From: Cyclobacterium jeungdonense
GTDB taxonomy: Bacteria > Bacteroidota > Bacteroidia > Cytophagales > Cyclobacteriaceae
Direction: 5' to 3'
NCBI RefSeq assembly: GCF_010994275.1
Contig: NZ_WMCD01000003.1
Coordinates: 62,001-126,000, forward strand
DNA length: 64,000 nucleotides
The notes below the pieces were generated by a model. It was not told the DNA's origin and searched no databases. It saw only the letters and a list, made by a program, of their open reading frames with translations. Positions 53,301-62,580 of this stretch are shown here, piece after piece; position 1 is the stretch's first letter, and each line of letters starts with the position of its first letter. The position numbers and the translations under genes are program-made.

Positions 53301-54648
53301 TTTTTGTGTTGTAGTAGCTATTGTTTGCCGCAAAGTACGGAACCTTATACTTAGCTGCCCATTGCAGTAAGACTTCATTAACCTTTTCTTCTTCCGGAAT
53401 GCCATGCCGGTTTAGCTCTATGTAAAAATCTTCACCAAATTGTTCCAGCCACCATACAAATGCCTCCTCGGCCTGAGTTTCTCCCACGTTCAAAATGAGG
53501 TAGGGGATTTCTCCCCACAAGCCTCCAGTGGTGGCAATGATGTCTCCCTTGTACTCAACCAGTAACTCCCTGTCGATGCGGGGCAAATAATAAAACCCTT
53601 CAATATTTGCATAGGAGGAGAGTTTGGCCAGGTTGTGATAGCCTTTTTTATTTTTGGCTAGCAGTACCGTTTGATATCCATCGTCCTTGTTGGCTTTGTT
53701 TTTCCGATCCCGGCAAAGGTTAAATTCGCAACCGATAATGGGTTTGATTCCCTGATTGTAGGCCTCCCGTACAAAGTGAAAAGCTCCCATCATGTTGCCA
53801 TGATCAGTCATGGCCAGGGCCTGCATCCCCAAATCTTTGGCCCTCTGTATGGCCACGGGGATTTCAGAAGTGGCCTGTAAAATTGAAAACTGGGTATGCA
53901 CATGCAAATGGCTGAAAGGAACGTCTTTCAAATCCGAAATGTCAGCCCCGTCAGCTGCCTTTAATACTTCTTTTGCCGCTGTTTTTCCATCGTCTTTGGC
54001 GGCGGCAAAGTTGGCCTCCTCGAGATCGGGAGCCTCGTAAATAACCTCTTTTACGGATAAACCTTCCGCAGGAGGCAACACCTGCTCCTTAATCAGGCCA
54101 AAAAAACATTTTGCCGTAGCATCTACGTCATAGGCAGCATCGTGGGCATCTCCAAAACCCTTTCCAAACAGTTTGATGTGCAGTTCCAGAAGCGTAGGCC
54201 ACTTGTATTTGCCCCCCTTTCCTCCAGGTATGGCACAGAAATCGGTAGAAAGGTCCTTGGTATCCAGACTTTCTTTTTCCAATAAGTTAACCGGCTTTTT
54301 GGCCCGCAACTTTTCAGCACCCACTACGCTGATATCAAACCCAATGTTGTGCCCCACCAGATAGCGGCAGTTTTTCAGATCCTTTTCAAACTCCTCCAAT
54401 ACCTGACCCAGTTCGTGCCCGTCTTTCAGGGCTCTTTGGGTGGAAATCCCGTGTATTTTTTCGGCATTGTAGGGGATGGTAAAGCCGTCCGGCTTTACTA
54501 TAAAATTTTGCTGGGAGATTAATCCTCCCCTTTCATCATGTAGCTGCCAGGCCAACTGGACCAAACGCGGCCAGTTATCCAGATCGGAAATGGGGGCATT
54601 GTAGTCTCTGGGTAATCCGGTGGTTTCGGTATCAAATATTAAATACAT
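50362..54648 (-). CDS. dnaE: DNA polymerase III alpha subunit with N-terminal 3'-5' exonuclease domain
   Basis: The replicative polymerase catalytic subunit. Residues 1-185 form a DEDD exonuclease domain (DTETTG, VGHNIGFDIS, HDAAYDVDAT), an extension typical of Bacteroidota DnaE that may take over or add proofreading. The PHP domain starts at about residue 245 (SHLHVHTQFSILQATSE). The palm catalytic aspartates are in PDIDIDFDDEGRQ around residue 655, after GPGRGSAAGSAV. The helix-hairpin-helix and OB regions follow towards the end. The ATG at 54648 (MYLIFDTETTG) is preferred over the upstream ATG at 54699. No intein is apparent. Confidence 0.93.
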   Translation of the reverse strand: MYLIFDTETTGLPRDYNAPISDLDNWPRLVQLAWQLHDERGGLISQQNFIVKPDGFTIPYNAEKIHGISTQRALKDGHELGQVLEEFEKDLKNCRYLVGHNIGFDISVVGAEKLRAKKPVNLLEKESLDTKDLSTDFCAIPGGKGGKYKWPTLLELHIKLFGKGFGDAHDAAYDVDATAKCFFGLIKEQVLPPAEGLSVKEVIYEAPDLEEANFAAAKDDGKTAAKEVLKAADGADISDLKDVPFSHLHVHTQFSILQATSEIPVAIQRAKDLGMQALAMTDHGNMMGAFHFVREAYNQGIKPIIGCEFNLCRDRKNKANKDDGYQTVLLAKNKKGYHNLAKLSSYANIEGFYYLPRIDRELLVEYKGDIIATTGGLWGEIPYLILNVGETQAEEAFVWWLEQFGEDFYIELNRHGIPEEEKVNEVLLQWAAKYKVPYFAANNSYYNTKTDAKAHDILLCVKDGELVAKPRKYIGKRGREYRYGFPNEEFYLKSPEEMKKLFADLPEAIACTNEIVKKVEPFKLAREVLLPKFDIPEEFIDPQDDVDGGKRGENAFLRYLTYEGAKKRYETLTDEIKERLDFELETIERTGYPGYFLIVQDFTRAARDMGVSVGPGRGSAAGSAVAFCVGITNVDPIAYDLLFERFLNPDRVSLPDIDIDFDDEGRQRVIDYVIKKYGANQVAQIITYGTMAAKSAIRDTARVLDLPLSEADRLAKLVPDIKLKSLFELANDRPRLSAKLKNNNENLDKALELIRISKGNDDSAKTVNQAKVLEGSVRNTGIHACGVIITPDDITNFVPVALAKDSDMVCTQFDNSVVESAGLLKMDFLGLKTLTLIKDAVRIIQERHGVQLDPENFPIDDQKTYELFQRGETIGIFQYESAGMQKYMRELKPTVFADLIAMNALYRPGPLEYIPSFIKRKHGTEAISYDLEDMEEFLEETYGITVYQEQVMLLSQKLAGFTKGEADVLRKAMGKKQKDVLDKMKPKFIDQAATKGHDSKKLEKIWKDWEAFASYAFNKSHSTCYAWIAYQTAYLKAHYPAEYMASVLSNNMNDITQVTFFMEECKRMGIQVLGPDINESKSDFTVNMEGQVRFGMAAIKGTGNAAVQAIIEEREASGLYKNIFDFTKRVNLRAVNKKTMEVLAMAGGYDCFTEFHRRQYLEAAEGEASLLEKAVKYAQKVIQEEESSQVSLFGGGNGTDIPLPTIPSLEPFSQLQQLNIEKEVVGLYISGHPLDQFRVEIEAFTNTSLPELTDLTQVKNKGEIKLAGAVTSFAHRTTKNGKPFGTLSLEDYHGGHTFFLFGEDYVKFKQYFMTGWFLYLSGSVHPNKYKPGEYEFKINQMVLLNEIRGRMIKGIRVHIDLDDLSLDLMEKLEEISKKYQGEAKLYINIIDNKENITLDLMSSRYKIDPSNDLIQALEKIPEVAYKII

Positions 54649-54893
54649 CTGGCTTGTTTTACTGATTTTTGAAGTGAACTCCTGTTTTCGGATCCACATT
54701 TAAAAATACATGGAATCCAGGGGATCTGCCAAAGTTTACCAAGAAATAAATCAAATAGCAAACCCGCTTCTTTTCAAGGGTTTCAGGGACAGCTACTTTC
54801 ATTAATTCCGAATTTCCCAAACCTTAAAGTCGGCGAAAAAGAATAAATGCATAAAATAATTTATTGGTGTCTATTCCAGAAGTCATAAAAAAA

Positions 54894-54919
54894 CTGCCCA
54901 CCAAAAGAGAGGTGGGCAG
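54894..54919 (-). terminator. Rho-independent terminator after the phosphoesterase gene
   Basis: Perfect nine-base arms ctgcccacc (54894-54902) and ggtgggcag (54911-54919), followed on the minus strand by a T-run (complement of 54887-54893). It ends the metallophosphoesterase transcript. Confidence 0.8.
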
Positions 54920-54946
54920 CTCCTGGATTAAAGTATGCAGAAAGTC

Positions 54947-56722
54947 CTATTTGTTAATAGAGAATTGCTCTACTTGTTCTCCATCCAAATTGACTGTTTC
55001 TGCGCGGAGTTCGTTACCATCAATAGTGATGTATTGGTATAGATGGGATGCTGGAAACTGAACTTCCGCGTAGGGCTCTCGCGGTATGTCCTCATTTTTA
55101 CCCGTAGTGCCAATAGAGATCCAGTAAATGGTGCCGTCCCTTGGGGAGGATTGCACCTGATCGTTTCGAAGGGGTTTGGAGCGCATGTAATAATGAAAGT
55201 GTCCGCCCATTACCAGATCTACATGGTATTGATCAAATAGCGGGCCCCAAAGATCCTGAATGTCCTCGTAGGGTTCCACCCCGTTATAAGGAGGAAAATG
55301 AAACACGGCAATTTTCCAGGTAGCCTCGGATTCTTTTAACTTAGATTCTATCCATGCCGTTTGGTCTTCCAGTGGTAAGGTGACGTCAATCATCAGAAAG
55401 AGCGTATTTTGGTAATCAAATGCGTAAGTTCTACCTTCCATATCAGGCGGGCTGTCGGAGGGTAAACTCAGCATTCGTTCATACATCCATGCGCCCAGTC
55501 CGTCCTGGCTGTCGTGATTTCCCGGCACCGCCAATAGGGGTTTCCGCGAGATGGTTTCCCCGGCATATTCGAATAGTTCATCCCAGTCATTCCGGTAAAG
55601 ACCTGTATTAACCAAATCGCCTGCGATGTAATAAAATTCTGTGTCGGGGTGTTGTGTCTCGGATTTTTGAATCAGATTTCCCCAAATTTCAGAATTGTGT
55701 ACATCACCAAACCAAATAAATGAAAAGGGCATTTCCTGAGCGGCTGCAGTAGAAAAAGACTGTGGTTCGGACCAGCCTCCTGCCTCATTACCTGCGACGT
55801 AGCCATACATGGTTCCAGGATTCAGGGAGCGGAGTTTCGCCGTAAAACGGTGCATGTACCGGTCATTCTGCAGCAGTCTGTCCTCCATCAGATACCTTTC
55901 TGCCATTATTTCGACCGTATCCTCGGTGCCATTTTCCCAATACCGGACGCTCCCTTCGGCTATTTCATCCGATGTTCTCCATTGAATATCAATGGAGGTG
56001 CTGGGCTCCTCGCTCCAGGTTAATAGCAAATGATCAGGTTTTTCACTGCTTGGAAAAGCAGTAGAACGAAAGGCATTAACCAGGTGTGCTTCTCTGGCCC
56101 TTCCCCGGATGGTGGTCAGCAATTGTTGACCCTTGAGGGCCTCAGGAACTTCAGTAATGGTCAATCCATCCCAGTCATGGTAAGTAAAGGCTCCTGATTC
56201 TAGCGTTTCGATGTGTTGCTCCTCAGGAAATACCGGGCTGATGGTTAAGCTGTCGTCCGGATTTTGGGGGGCAAGTGCTAAAAAATAAACGGGGCGGTGT
56301 TTTCCAAAGCCATTGATGCCCAGTCGGACCTCTCCAGCCTCAAAGTCTTTTTGCCAGACCTCATAGGTGTAGATTTCATTTTTTACACCCATACCTGTAG
56401 GTTCAAATCCGGAGGCTTCAAGCCAGAATGGAATTTTTTCCTGGGCTTTGTCCCGCATCAGGGATACGGTGGCCGGTACATTGATCCGGATTTTCCAATA
56501 CTGGGTGGAAAGTGACGCTTTTTCTTCTTCGCTCAGATAGTTTTCTATGAATTCGTGAGATACCGTATCCAGGGTTTCACTGTCCCATTCTTCATACATT
56601 CTGGTGACGATCCCATCCATGGTTTCAGATACGGGAAGCAATTCTACGTCAGCACTTTGATGGGGACCACAGGAAAGGGTAAGGATCCAAACGCAGTAGA
56701 CTAACAAGTTCGATTTTTTCAT
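54947..56722 (-). CDS. Lipoprotein metallophosphoesterase (purple acid phosphatase-like)
   Basis: A 591-residue lipoprotein (lipid cysteine C18 in LTLSC). Residues about 225-330 look like a fibronectin-III-type N-terminal domain as in purple acid phosphatases (LLLTWSEEPSTSIDIQWRT, RSLNPGTMYGYVAG). The phosphoesterase domain follows with its ordered metal motifs: WFGDVHNS (D-x-H), YIAGDLVNTG (G-D), VPGNHDSQDG (G-N-H-D), FHFPPYN and MGGHFHYYM (G-H-x-H). It would cleave phosphate esters at the cell envelope. It is alone, with a strong terminator, and is divergent from the SusCD region. Confidence 0.87.
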   Translation of the reverse strand: MKKSNLLVYCVWILTLSCGPHQSADVELLPVSETMDGIVTRMYEEWDSETLDTVSHEFIENYLSEEEKASLSTQYWKIRINVPATVSLMRDKAQEKIPFWLEASGFEPTGMGVKNEIYTYEVWQKDFEAGEVRLGINGFGKHRPVYFLALAPQNPDDSLTISPVFPEEQHIETLESGAFTYHDWDGLTITEVPEALKGQQLLTTIRGRAREAHLVNAFRSTAFPSSEKPDHLLLTWSEEPSTSIDIQWRTSDEIAEGSVRYWENGTEDTVEIMAERYLMEDRLLQNDRYMHRFTAKLRSLNPGTMYGYVAGNEAGGWSEPQSFSTAAAQEMPFSFIWFGDVHNSEIWGNLIQKSETQHPDTEFYYIAGDLVNTGLYRNDWDELFEYAGETISRKPLLAVPGNHDSQDGLGAWMYERMLSLPSDSPPDMEGRTYAFDYQNTLFLMIDVTLPLEDQTAWIESKLKESEATWKIAVFHFPPYNGVEPYEDIQDLWGPLFDQYHVDLVMGGHFHYYMRSKPLRNDQVQSSPRDGTIYWISIGTTGKNEDIPREPYAEVQFPASHLYQYITIDGNELRAETVNLDGEQVEQFSINK

Positions 56723-56856
56723 AGAGAAATTGAGTTTTAAAATGATTTTCTAACAAAGAAATAGCCTTTCACTACCCAATAATACATGAGCAAATAAAAT
56801 CGGGCTATTTAAGTAATTGTTAATTGGCTTTACAATTTTTTCATAACAAAAAAGAA

Positions 56857-57144
56857 ATGAAGGAGATAGTCTCTTTTTTGAACAGGATGGTATATACGAT
56901 GGAGGGCAAATATATGAAAAAGAAAAAAACAGCGGCTTTGCTTCAGCGGCTTGTACAAAATAGAATCTCCCGGCAGGAGTTTGAGGAGTTGCTACAGGGG
57001 CTGGAAGACCAGGAAACAGTGAGCTATCTGGAGGAAAGCATGAAAGCCCATTTCGATAGCATAATGGACGATTTTGAAAAGGAAAATCGAACTAACATAG
57101 AAAAAAAAAATTTGGAAAAAAAAGAGATAAATAATGCAAATTAA
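56857..57144 (+). CDS. Short FecR-N-like helical protein upstream of susC
   Basis: From the ATG at 56857 it encodes 95 residues; an ATG at 56914 (MKKKKTAALLQ) is an alternative start. The core LLQRLVQNRISRQEFEELLQGLEDQETVSYLEESM recalls the N-terminal cytoplasmic anti-sigma segment of FecR proteins. That segment usually precedes a transmembrane helix and a periplasmic sensor domain; neither is present. The remainder is charged and ends in a lysine-rich tail. No ECF sigma factor gene is adjacent. It may be a shortened regulator for the SusCD genes or a remnant; the FecR resemblance is weak and not confirmed. Confidence 0.5.
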   Translation: MKEIVSFLNRMVYTMEGKYMKKKKTAALLQRLVQNRISRQEFEELLQGLEDQETVSYLEESMKAHFDSIMDDFEKENRTNIEKKNLEKKEINNAN

Positions 57145-57264
57145 TTAAAAACCATCAATAAAGATTAGAGGTCCCGTAAGAGACGAGGTTTGGAATTTGA
57201 AAAGAAGGTTCCAATAAAATTGAATGAAAACTAAATTAAAACTACAAATCAATTTTAAAGAGTT

Positions 57265-60200
57265 ATGAAAAAAAGCCGTACTAAAAAAATGTTAAAGTGG
57301 ATGGTACCACTTTTATCGGTTGGGCTGGTTTCTACCAGTTCACTGCTTGCGGGGGCGAATAGCCTTCTGGCTACCAGTGCAGGTAATGCGATACATGCTA
57401 CTAGCGCGATGGATGACGCCATTGCTGTTACTATCCGTGGAACTGTGACCTCTCAGGAGGACAATACCGGCCTTCCCGGAGTAACCGTTTTGGAAAAAGG
57501 AACTAATAATGGAACCGTTACAGACATTGACGGTGCCTACAACATCGATGTTGCCGGTCCAAATTCCGTATTGGTTTTTTCTTATGTAGGTTTTGAGAGT
57601 CAGGAAGTGACCGTAGGGAACCGTACAAATGTGAATGTGACTCTGCAGGAATCCATGTCTGCCATGAATGAAGTGGTGGTAACCGCCCTGGGTATTGAGC
57701 GAGACCAGCGATCCCTGGGATATGATGTTTCCAGTGTGGAAGCGGAAGACCTGACTCAGGTATCTCAGGAAAACGTGTTGAGCTCACTGGCAGGTAGAAT
57801 GCCAGGTGTTACCATTAATCAAACTAGTGGTCCGGGGTCTTCCATGAGCATGGTGATCCGGGGAGCAACATCCCTTACTACTGATAACCAGCCACTGTTT
57901 GTCGTGGATGGGGTGCCCATGTCCAACTCCCTGAATAACATATCCCAAAACGGGGATGGTAACCAGGTGGATTACGGTAATGCCATTTCGGACATCAATC
58001 CGGATGATATCGCCAATATTAGTGTATTGAAAGGTCCCAGCGCCGCTGCTCTCTACGGTACGAGGGCTGGTAATGGAGTAGTGTTGATTACCACCAAGTC
58101 TGGAAGCAAGCGAAAAGACATGGGCGTTTCCTTTTCTACCAGTAATGTATTTGAAAGACCAACTCGTCTCCTTGATTTCCATTACCGCTATGCCAATGGT
58201 AACCGAGAAGGAGTTTTCAATGAAGGATCCGCTTATTGGGGTGGTCCTGAACTGGATGCCGGAAATACGGCCATTCAGTGGAACAGCCCGGTAGATGAAA
58301 ACGGTAACCGGATACCTACCGAGTTGCGATCTTATCCCAATGCCATGAAGGATTTTATGCAAACAGGAGTAACTTCTACCAATAACCTGGCTGTTAGCGG
58401 CGGAAATGACGATGCCACTTATAGGGTATCCTATTCCAATATGCTGCACAAGGGAATGATCCCGAATTCCGATCTATTCCGAAACAACATTTCCACCTCA
58501 GTTACCTACAACATACAGGAGAAGTTGACTTTCAGTTCAAATTTCAATTATAGCAATAGCATGTCCAATGACCGGCCCAGTACAGGTGATCGAAGAGCAA
58601 ATCCGCTGGAGGCCGTTTATAACTCCTCGTATGTGGATTATAGCGAAATGCGAAATATATGGGTAGAAGGACAGGAGGGAATCCAGCAAATCAGAACGAC
58701 CGCTGGCGATAACCCCTATTTCATCGCTTACGGAATCGAAAATGCGTTCCGAAGAGATCGTCTATTTGGTAACGCTTCCCTGGATTACGAATTCAATGAT
58801 AACTTCAATATCACTGCCCGGTACTCACTGGACAGGTCTAATGAAAACAGGGAGACCAAAATCCCCTTCAGCTATAGTCGTATGGCAAGAGGCGGCTATT
58901 ACACTGCAGACCTATTGTCTCAGGAGTCCAATGCCGATATATTAGCCAGCTATAAGCAGGATTTTGGTGAGTTGGACTTCAATGCTTCAGCTGGAGGTAA
59001 TATAATGACCCGTTTTGGTTCTAGTACCAGCGTAGGAGTAGGTGGAAATCGAAACAACGGATTAGTAGTACCGGGTATATACAACGTTCAAAACATTCCT
59101 GCTGATAACCGAGATGTAAATAGTGGTTATTCCAAGCGAGCCATTTACAGTGTTTACGGACTGGCTTCTTTTGGATACGCGGATCAGTTGTATTTGGATC
59201 TGACTGCCAGGAATGATTGGTCTTCTACCTTACCGGCTGAGAACCGTTCGTATTTTTATCCCTCCGCTTCTTTGAGCTGGTTGGCTAACTATACCTTTAA
59301 TTTGCCTGAAAACATAGACATGCTTAAAGGTAGGATTGGTTGGGCACAGGTTGGTAACGATACCGACCCGTATCGTCTGGTGCAAAATCTGAGTACAGGA
59401 TTATACAATAACATCAATACCGCTGCTATGCCCTCGGGTTTGTTAAACCCAGATCTTAAGCCTGAGGAAGCCACCTCAATTGAAGTAGGGGTTGATTTAA
59501 ATATGTTTCAAAACAGATTGCGTTTTACCGGCACCTATTATACAGTAGATAACCGAAACCAGATCTTTGCCGTAAATCTGCCTCGGTCTTCTGGATTCAG
59601 CAGCAGACTGATCAACGCAGGTTTGATACAAAGTAAAGGTTGGGAATTTACGCTGGGTGGAACGCCTATCAGTAGAAATGGTTGGAACTGGGATATCAAC
59701 CTGAACTGGAGCCGAAACAGGACTTCCGTTGTGGAACTGAGCGATAACCTGGACCGAATTATTCTTTGGGGTGAAAACGATGCAGGAGCGATTACCTTCC
59801 TTGGACAGAACATCGGAGATATGTATAGTTCGGGTTTTGCTCAAGTAGAGGATCCTAATTCTCCTTACTACCAATGGCCCATTTTGACCAGTACGGGATC
59901 CTGGCAACCCTTCCGTCGTGTTGATGAGGAGCTTCGCAAAGTAGGGAATTTCAACCCAGATTTTATTCTTGGAGCGCAAACCAGTCTGAGCTACAAGCGA
60001 TTTGTCTTGAATGCCAGTCTTGACTGGAGAAGCGGAGGAGAGTTCATGTCCTTCACCTATCGTTACGGTGAGTCTGACTGGAAATCGCAACGACAATTGG
60101 ACAACCTGATCCCCGGTGGCTTGTATTCCGATGCCGAATTAGCAGAACTTTTGAAATCTGACCCCGATAAGTACATTATCCCTCGTCCGGGTAATTTCCC

Positions 60201-60684
60201 ACGAGTAGGCGGTCATACGGCCGAAACCGGCGGTTTTCCAGTGGATGAAAATGGAAATGACGGAGCCTTTATTCCGGGTGTTATCCAGACGTCCGGTGCA
60301 GATACGCCGGACGACTACAGTGATGACGTGTACCAAGAGCATTTGGGAGGACCGGAAACGAACGTCTATCCCATTACCAATACCTACCCATGGAGGTTTA
60401 ATGAGCAGGTTACATTTGATGCCTCTTTCATTAAGTTAAGAGAGCTTTCACTAGGCTACCGAATTCCCGATTTCGGTGCTTTCCGTAACGTCACTTTTGC
60501 CGTCTACACAAGAAACATCATGTTGTGGACCAAGGCTGACATCGGCATTGATCCGGAAAGAGCCTTCTGGGCCGGAGGCGGTAGTCAGGGAGACACGGCC
60601 TCCCAATTCCGACAAGGTATTGAGCGGCAAAATGTAATGCCCTGGAGTGTACCGGTAGGCTTCAAACTTAATTTTAATTTGTAA
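57265..60684 (+). CDS. SusC/RagA-family TonB-linked outer-membrane transporter
   Basis: A 1139-residue TonB-dependent transporter that imports bound glycan or peptide together with its SusD partner. It has an N-terminal signal sequence, a carboxypeptidase-regulatory-like domain (IRGTVTSQEDNTGLPGVTV, GTVTDIDGAYNIDV, LVFSYVGFESQEV) and then the TonB-box/plug transition NEVVVTALGIERDQRSLGY. The plug contains PLFVVDGVPM and ISVLKGPSAAALYGTRAGNGVVLITTKSG. The barrel follows and ends NFNL, with a late residue pattern typical of C-terminal strands. SusD follows 20 bases later. The substrate cannot be predicted. Confidence 0.95.
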   Translation: MKKSRTKKMLKWMVPLLSVGLVSTSSLLAGANSLLATSAGNAIHATSAMDDAIAVTIRGTVTSQEDNTGLPGVTVLEKGTNNGTVTDIDGAYNIDVAGPNSVLVFSYVGFESQEVTVGNRTNVNVTLQESMSAMNEVVVTALGIERDQRSLGYDVSSVEAEDLTQVSQENVLSSLAGRMPGVTINQTSGPGSSMSMVIRGATSLTTDNQPLFVVDGVPMSNSLNNISQNGDGNQVDYGNAISDINPDDIANISVLKGPSAAALYGTRAGNGVVLITTKSGSKRKDMGVSFSTSNVFERPTRLLDFHYRYANGNREGVFNEGSAYWGGPELDAGNTAIQWNSPVDENGNRIPTELRSYPNAMKDFMQTGVTSTNNLAVSGGNDDATYRVSYSNMLHKGMIPNSDLFRNNISTSVTYNIQEKLTFSSNFNYSNSMSNDRPSTGDRRANPLEAVYNSSYVDYSEMRNIWVEGQEGIQQIRTTAGDNPYFIAYGIENAFRRDRLFGNASLDYEFNDNFNITARYSLDRSNENRETKIPFSYSRMARGGYYTADLLSQESNADILASYKQDFGELDFNASAGGNIMTRFGSSTSVGVGGNRNNGLVVPGIYNVQNIPADNRDVNSGYSKRAIYSVYGLASFGYADQLYLDLTARNDWSSTLPAENRSYFYPSASLSWLANYTFNLPENIDMLKGRIGWAQVGNDTDPYRLVQNLSTGLYNNINTAAMPSGLLNPDLKPEEATSIEVGVDLNMFQNRLRFTGTYYTVDNRNQIFAVNLPRSSGFSSRLINAGLIQSKGWEFTLGGTPISRNGWNWDINLNWSRNRTSVVELSDNLDRIILWGENDAGAITFLGQNIGDMYSSGFAQVEDPNSPYYQWPILTSTGSWQPFRRVDEELRKVGNFNPDFILGAQTSLSYKRFVLNASLDWRSGGEFMSFTYRYGESDWKSQRQLDNLIPGGLYSDAELAELLKSDPDKYIIPRPGNFPRVGGHTAETGGFPVDENGNDGAFIPGVIQTSGADTPDDYSDDVYQEHLGGPETNVYPITNTYPWRFNEQVTFDASFIKLRELSLGYRIPDFGAFRNVTFAVYTRNIMLWTKADIGIDPERAFWAGGGSQGDTASQFRQGIERQNVMPWSVPVGFKLNFNL

Positions 60685-60704
60685 ATTTCTTTAATATACA
60701 AATC

Positions 60705-62393
60705 ATGAAGAATTTATTAGATTTTCGAAAAATAGCCCTATTCGTATTCGGATTGGTTTTATTCTCCGGTTGTGACGAGAAATTGGATGAAATAAACATC
60801 AACCCCTATGCGATAGAGCCATCTACAGCGAATCCAAATTTGCTGATGCCAACGGTTTTGTCATCTGCCGCTCAGGATTACGTGAACCTGGGATATAACG
60901 ACCTGGCAGGTGCTGTGCAGCACACCCAAAAGAACGGCTGGTACTCTGGACATAATTTTTATGACTGGACCAACAGAAACTGGACAGGCTGGTATGATAT
61001 ACTACGTACCAATGAGTTGATGATTCGCCGGGGACAGGACCTGGACAATGAATTTTTTCAGGGGATTGGTTTGACCATGAAGTCTTTCGTGTTTGGTAAT
61101 ATTGCAGACCTTTGGGGAGACGCTCCTTATACCAATGCACTTAAAGGTGATCAGGGAGGAGAGGAACTGCAATACCCTAAATTTGATAGCCAGGAAGTCA
61201 TATATGACGGGGTTATAGCCGATCTGCAGCAGGCGGTCCAACTCCTGGGTTCGGCCTCCTCCGAGGGGGTGACCACCGGGAATGACCTCTACTTCGGTGG
61301 AAATACCCAAAACTGGCGAAGATTTGCCAATTCCCTTTTGCTCAGATATTACATGCGCTTATCTGAGAAGAAGCCAGATGTGGCCAGGGCTGGAGTAGAA
61401 GCCATTTATAGCAGCGGAATATATATTCAGGATCCTTCGCAGGATGCTACCCTGGATTACACCGGAGGAGCGAATGATCAGTGGATTTCCAGGCACGTTA
61501 GGTTAAACCCGGATGATTTTCAGAGGTATCAGGCTGCTCAGACTTTTATTGACCAACTGACGGGTACCAATGACCCCCGATTGCCAGTTTGGTTTGATTC
61601 GGTCCGCGTGCAATGGGTACCGGATGAGAATCTGACCACTGCAGTGGAGGATTTTATCAGAGCTGATGGTGAACCGTTGGAGGTAGTGACCTATCCATAC
61701 GATGATTTTGTGGAGTTGTACGCGGATGTGAAATTTACCAGAAGGTTCAATCCAAACATGGCGGATTACAATTCAGATCTGTATGTTGGTCTACCGCCTG
61801 CTATCACCGTACCCGAGTCCTACAATGGAAACCCATCTCCCGGACAAGGAACACAAAATCAGCATGTATCCCAGCTTGCTCCCATCTACAGTACTCAAGG
61901 TGCTCCAGGGGATATCTTGAAAGCCAGGATTATTTCTGCTGCCGAGGTAAGCTTTATCTTCGCTGAAGCAGCATTAAAGGGCTGGAATGTTGGTGATGCA
62001 GAAACCCACTACAATAAAGGGATCGAGCAGTCTTTGGAGACCTGGGGAAGAGGGGATGAGTATGCTGATTTTATCAGTCAGCCCGAAATCAGTTTCAACA
62101 ATTCTCTGGAACAGATACTGACCCAAAAATGGGTAGCTAGCTGGACTGCTGCAGCCGAATCATTTGCTGACTACAGAAGAACAGGATTCCCTGAGCTGGA
62201 AGCAGGACCACTTTCCCCACAGCCAGAGGTTGCCCTCAGGTTTCAATATGGGAGCGATGAGTATAACAACAATTCGGCTAATATACAAGCCGCTTTGGAT
62301 GGACTGGAAATCACTCCCTTTTCCGGAAACTTTGGTGCAGATAGCCAATGGTCTAAGCCATGGTTGTATCAGGGCACCAATGTCCCTTTCTGA
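60705..62393 (+). CDS. SusD/RagB-family outer-membrane lipoprotein (SusD-like-2)
   Basis: A 562-residue surface lipoprotein, lipid cysteine C23 in FSGC, that caps the SusC barrel and binds substrate. The conserved N-terminal pattern CDEKLDEININPYAIEP and then PNLLMPTVLSSAAQDY places it in the SusD-like-2 group rather than the classic one. Other family features are MKSFVFGNIADLWGDAPYTNAL and RRFANSLLLRYYMRLSEKKPD. It ends with LYQGTNVPF. It follows susC by 20 bases and is followed by a strong hairpin terminator, so the pair forms a short operon with the FecR-like stub possibly at its head. Confidence 0.93.
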   Translation: MKNLLDFRKIALFVFGLVLFSGCDEKLDEININPYAIEPSTANPNLLMPTVLSSAAQDYVNLGYNDLAGAVQHTQKNGWYSGHNFYDWTNRNWTGWYDILRTNELMIRRGQDLDNEFFQGIGLTMKSFVFGNIADLWGDAPYTNALKGDQGGEELQYPKFDSQEVIYDGVIADLQQAVQLLGSASSEGVTTGNDLYFGGNTQNWRRFANSLLLRYYMRLSEKKPDVARAGVEAIYSSGIYIQDPSQDATLDYTGGANDQWISRHVRLNPDDFQRYQAAQTFIDQLTGTNDPRLPVWFDSVRVQWVPDENLTTAVEDFIRADGEPLEVVTYPYDDFVELYADVKFTRRFNPNMADYNSDLYVGLPPAITVPESYNGNPSPGQGTQNQHVSQLAPIYSTQGAPGDILKARIISAAEVSFIFAEAALKGWNVGDAETHYNKGIEQSLETWGRGDEYADFISQPEISFNNSLEQILTQKWVASWTAAAESFADYRRTGFPELEAGPLSPQPEVALRFQYGSDEYNNNSANIQAALDGLEITPFSGNFGADSQWSKPWLYQGTNVPF

Positions 62394-62422
62394 TATTTTT
62401 GGTTGATACCAATACTCAATGA

Positions 62423-62464
62423 AAAGTTCTCCTCTACACCAGTAGGGGAGAACTTTTTCTTTTC
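62423..62464 (+). terminator. Rho-independent terminator after susD
   Basis: A long stem of about fourteen pairs, aaagttctcctcta (62423-62436) with taggggagaacttt (from 62443), closed by a six-base loop and followed by ttctttt. One G-T pair is included. Confidence 0.8.
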
Positions 62465-62580
62465 TTCCTATCGCTGGCAAATCTGAGCAGCCTGATGGCC
62501 TAGTAACGGCACCTCCAATGAGGTGTTTCCGGCAGTTATTTTAATTCAATAATAAATTTACCATCTTACGAATATGATAA

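Noticed and set aside
57784..58449. A 221-codon minus-strand open frame inside susC
   Set aside because: Antisense to a well-supported SusC reading frame with no recognisable motif.
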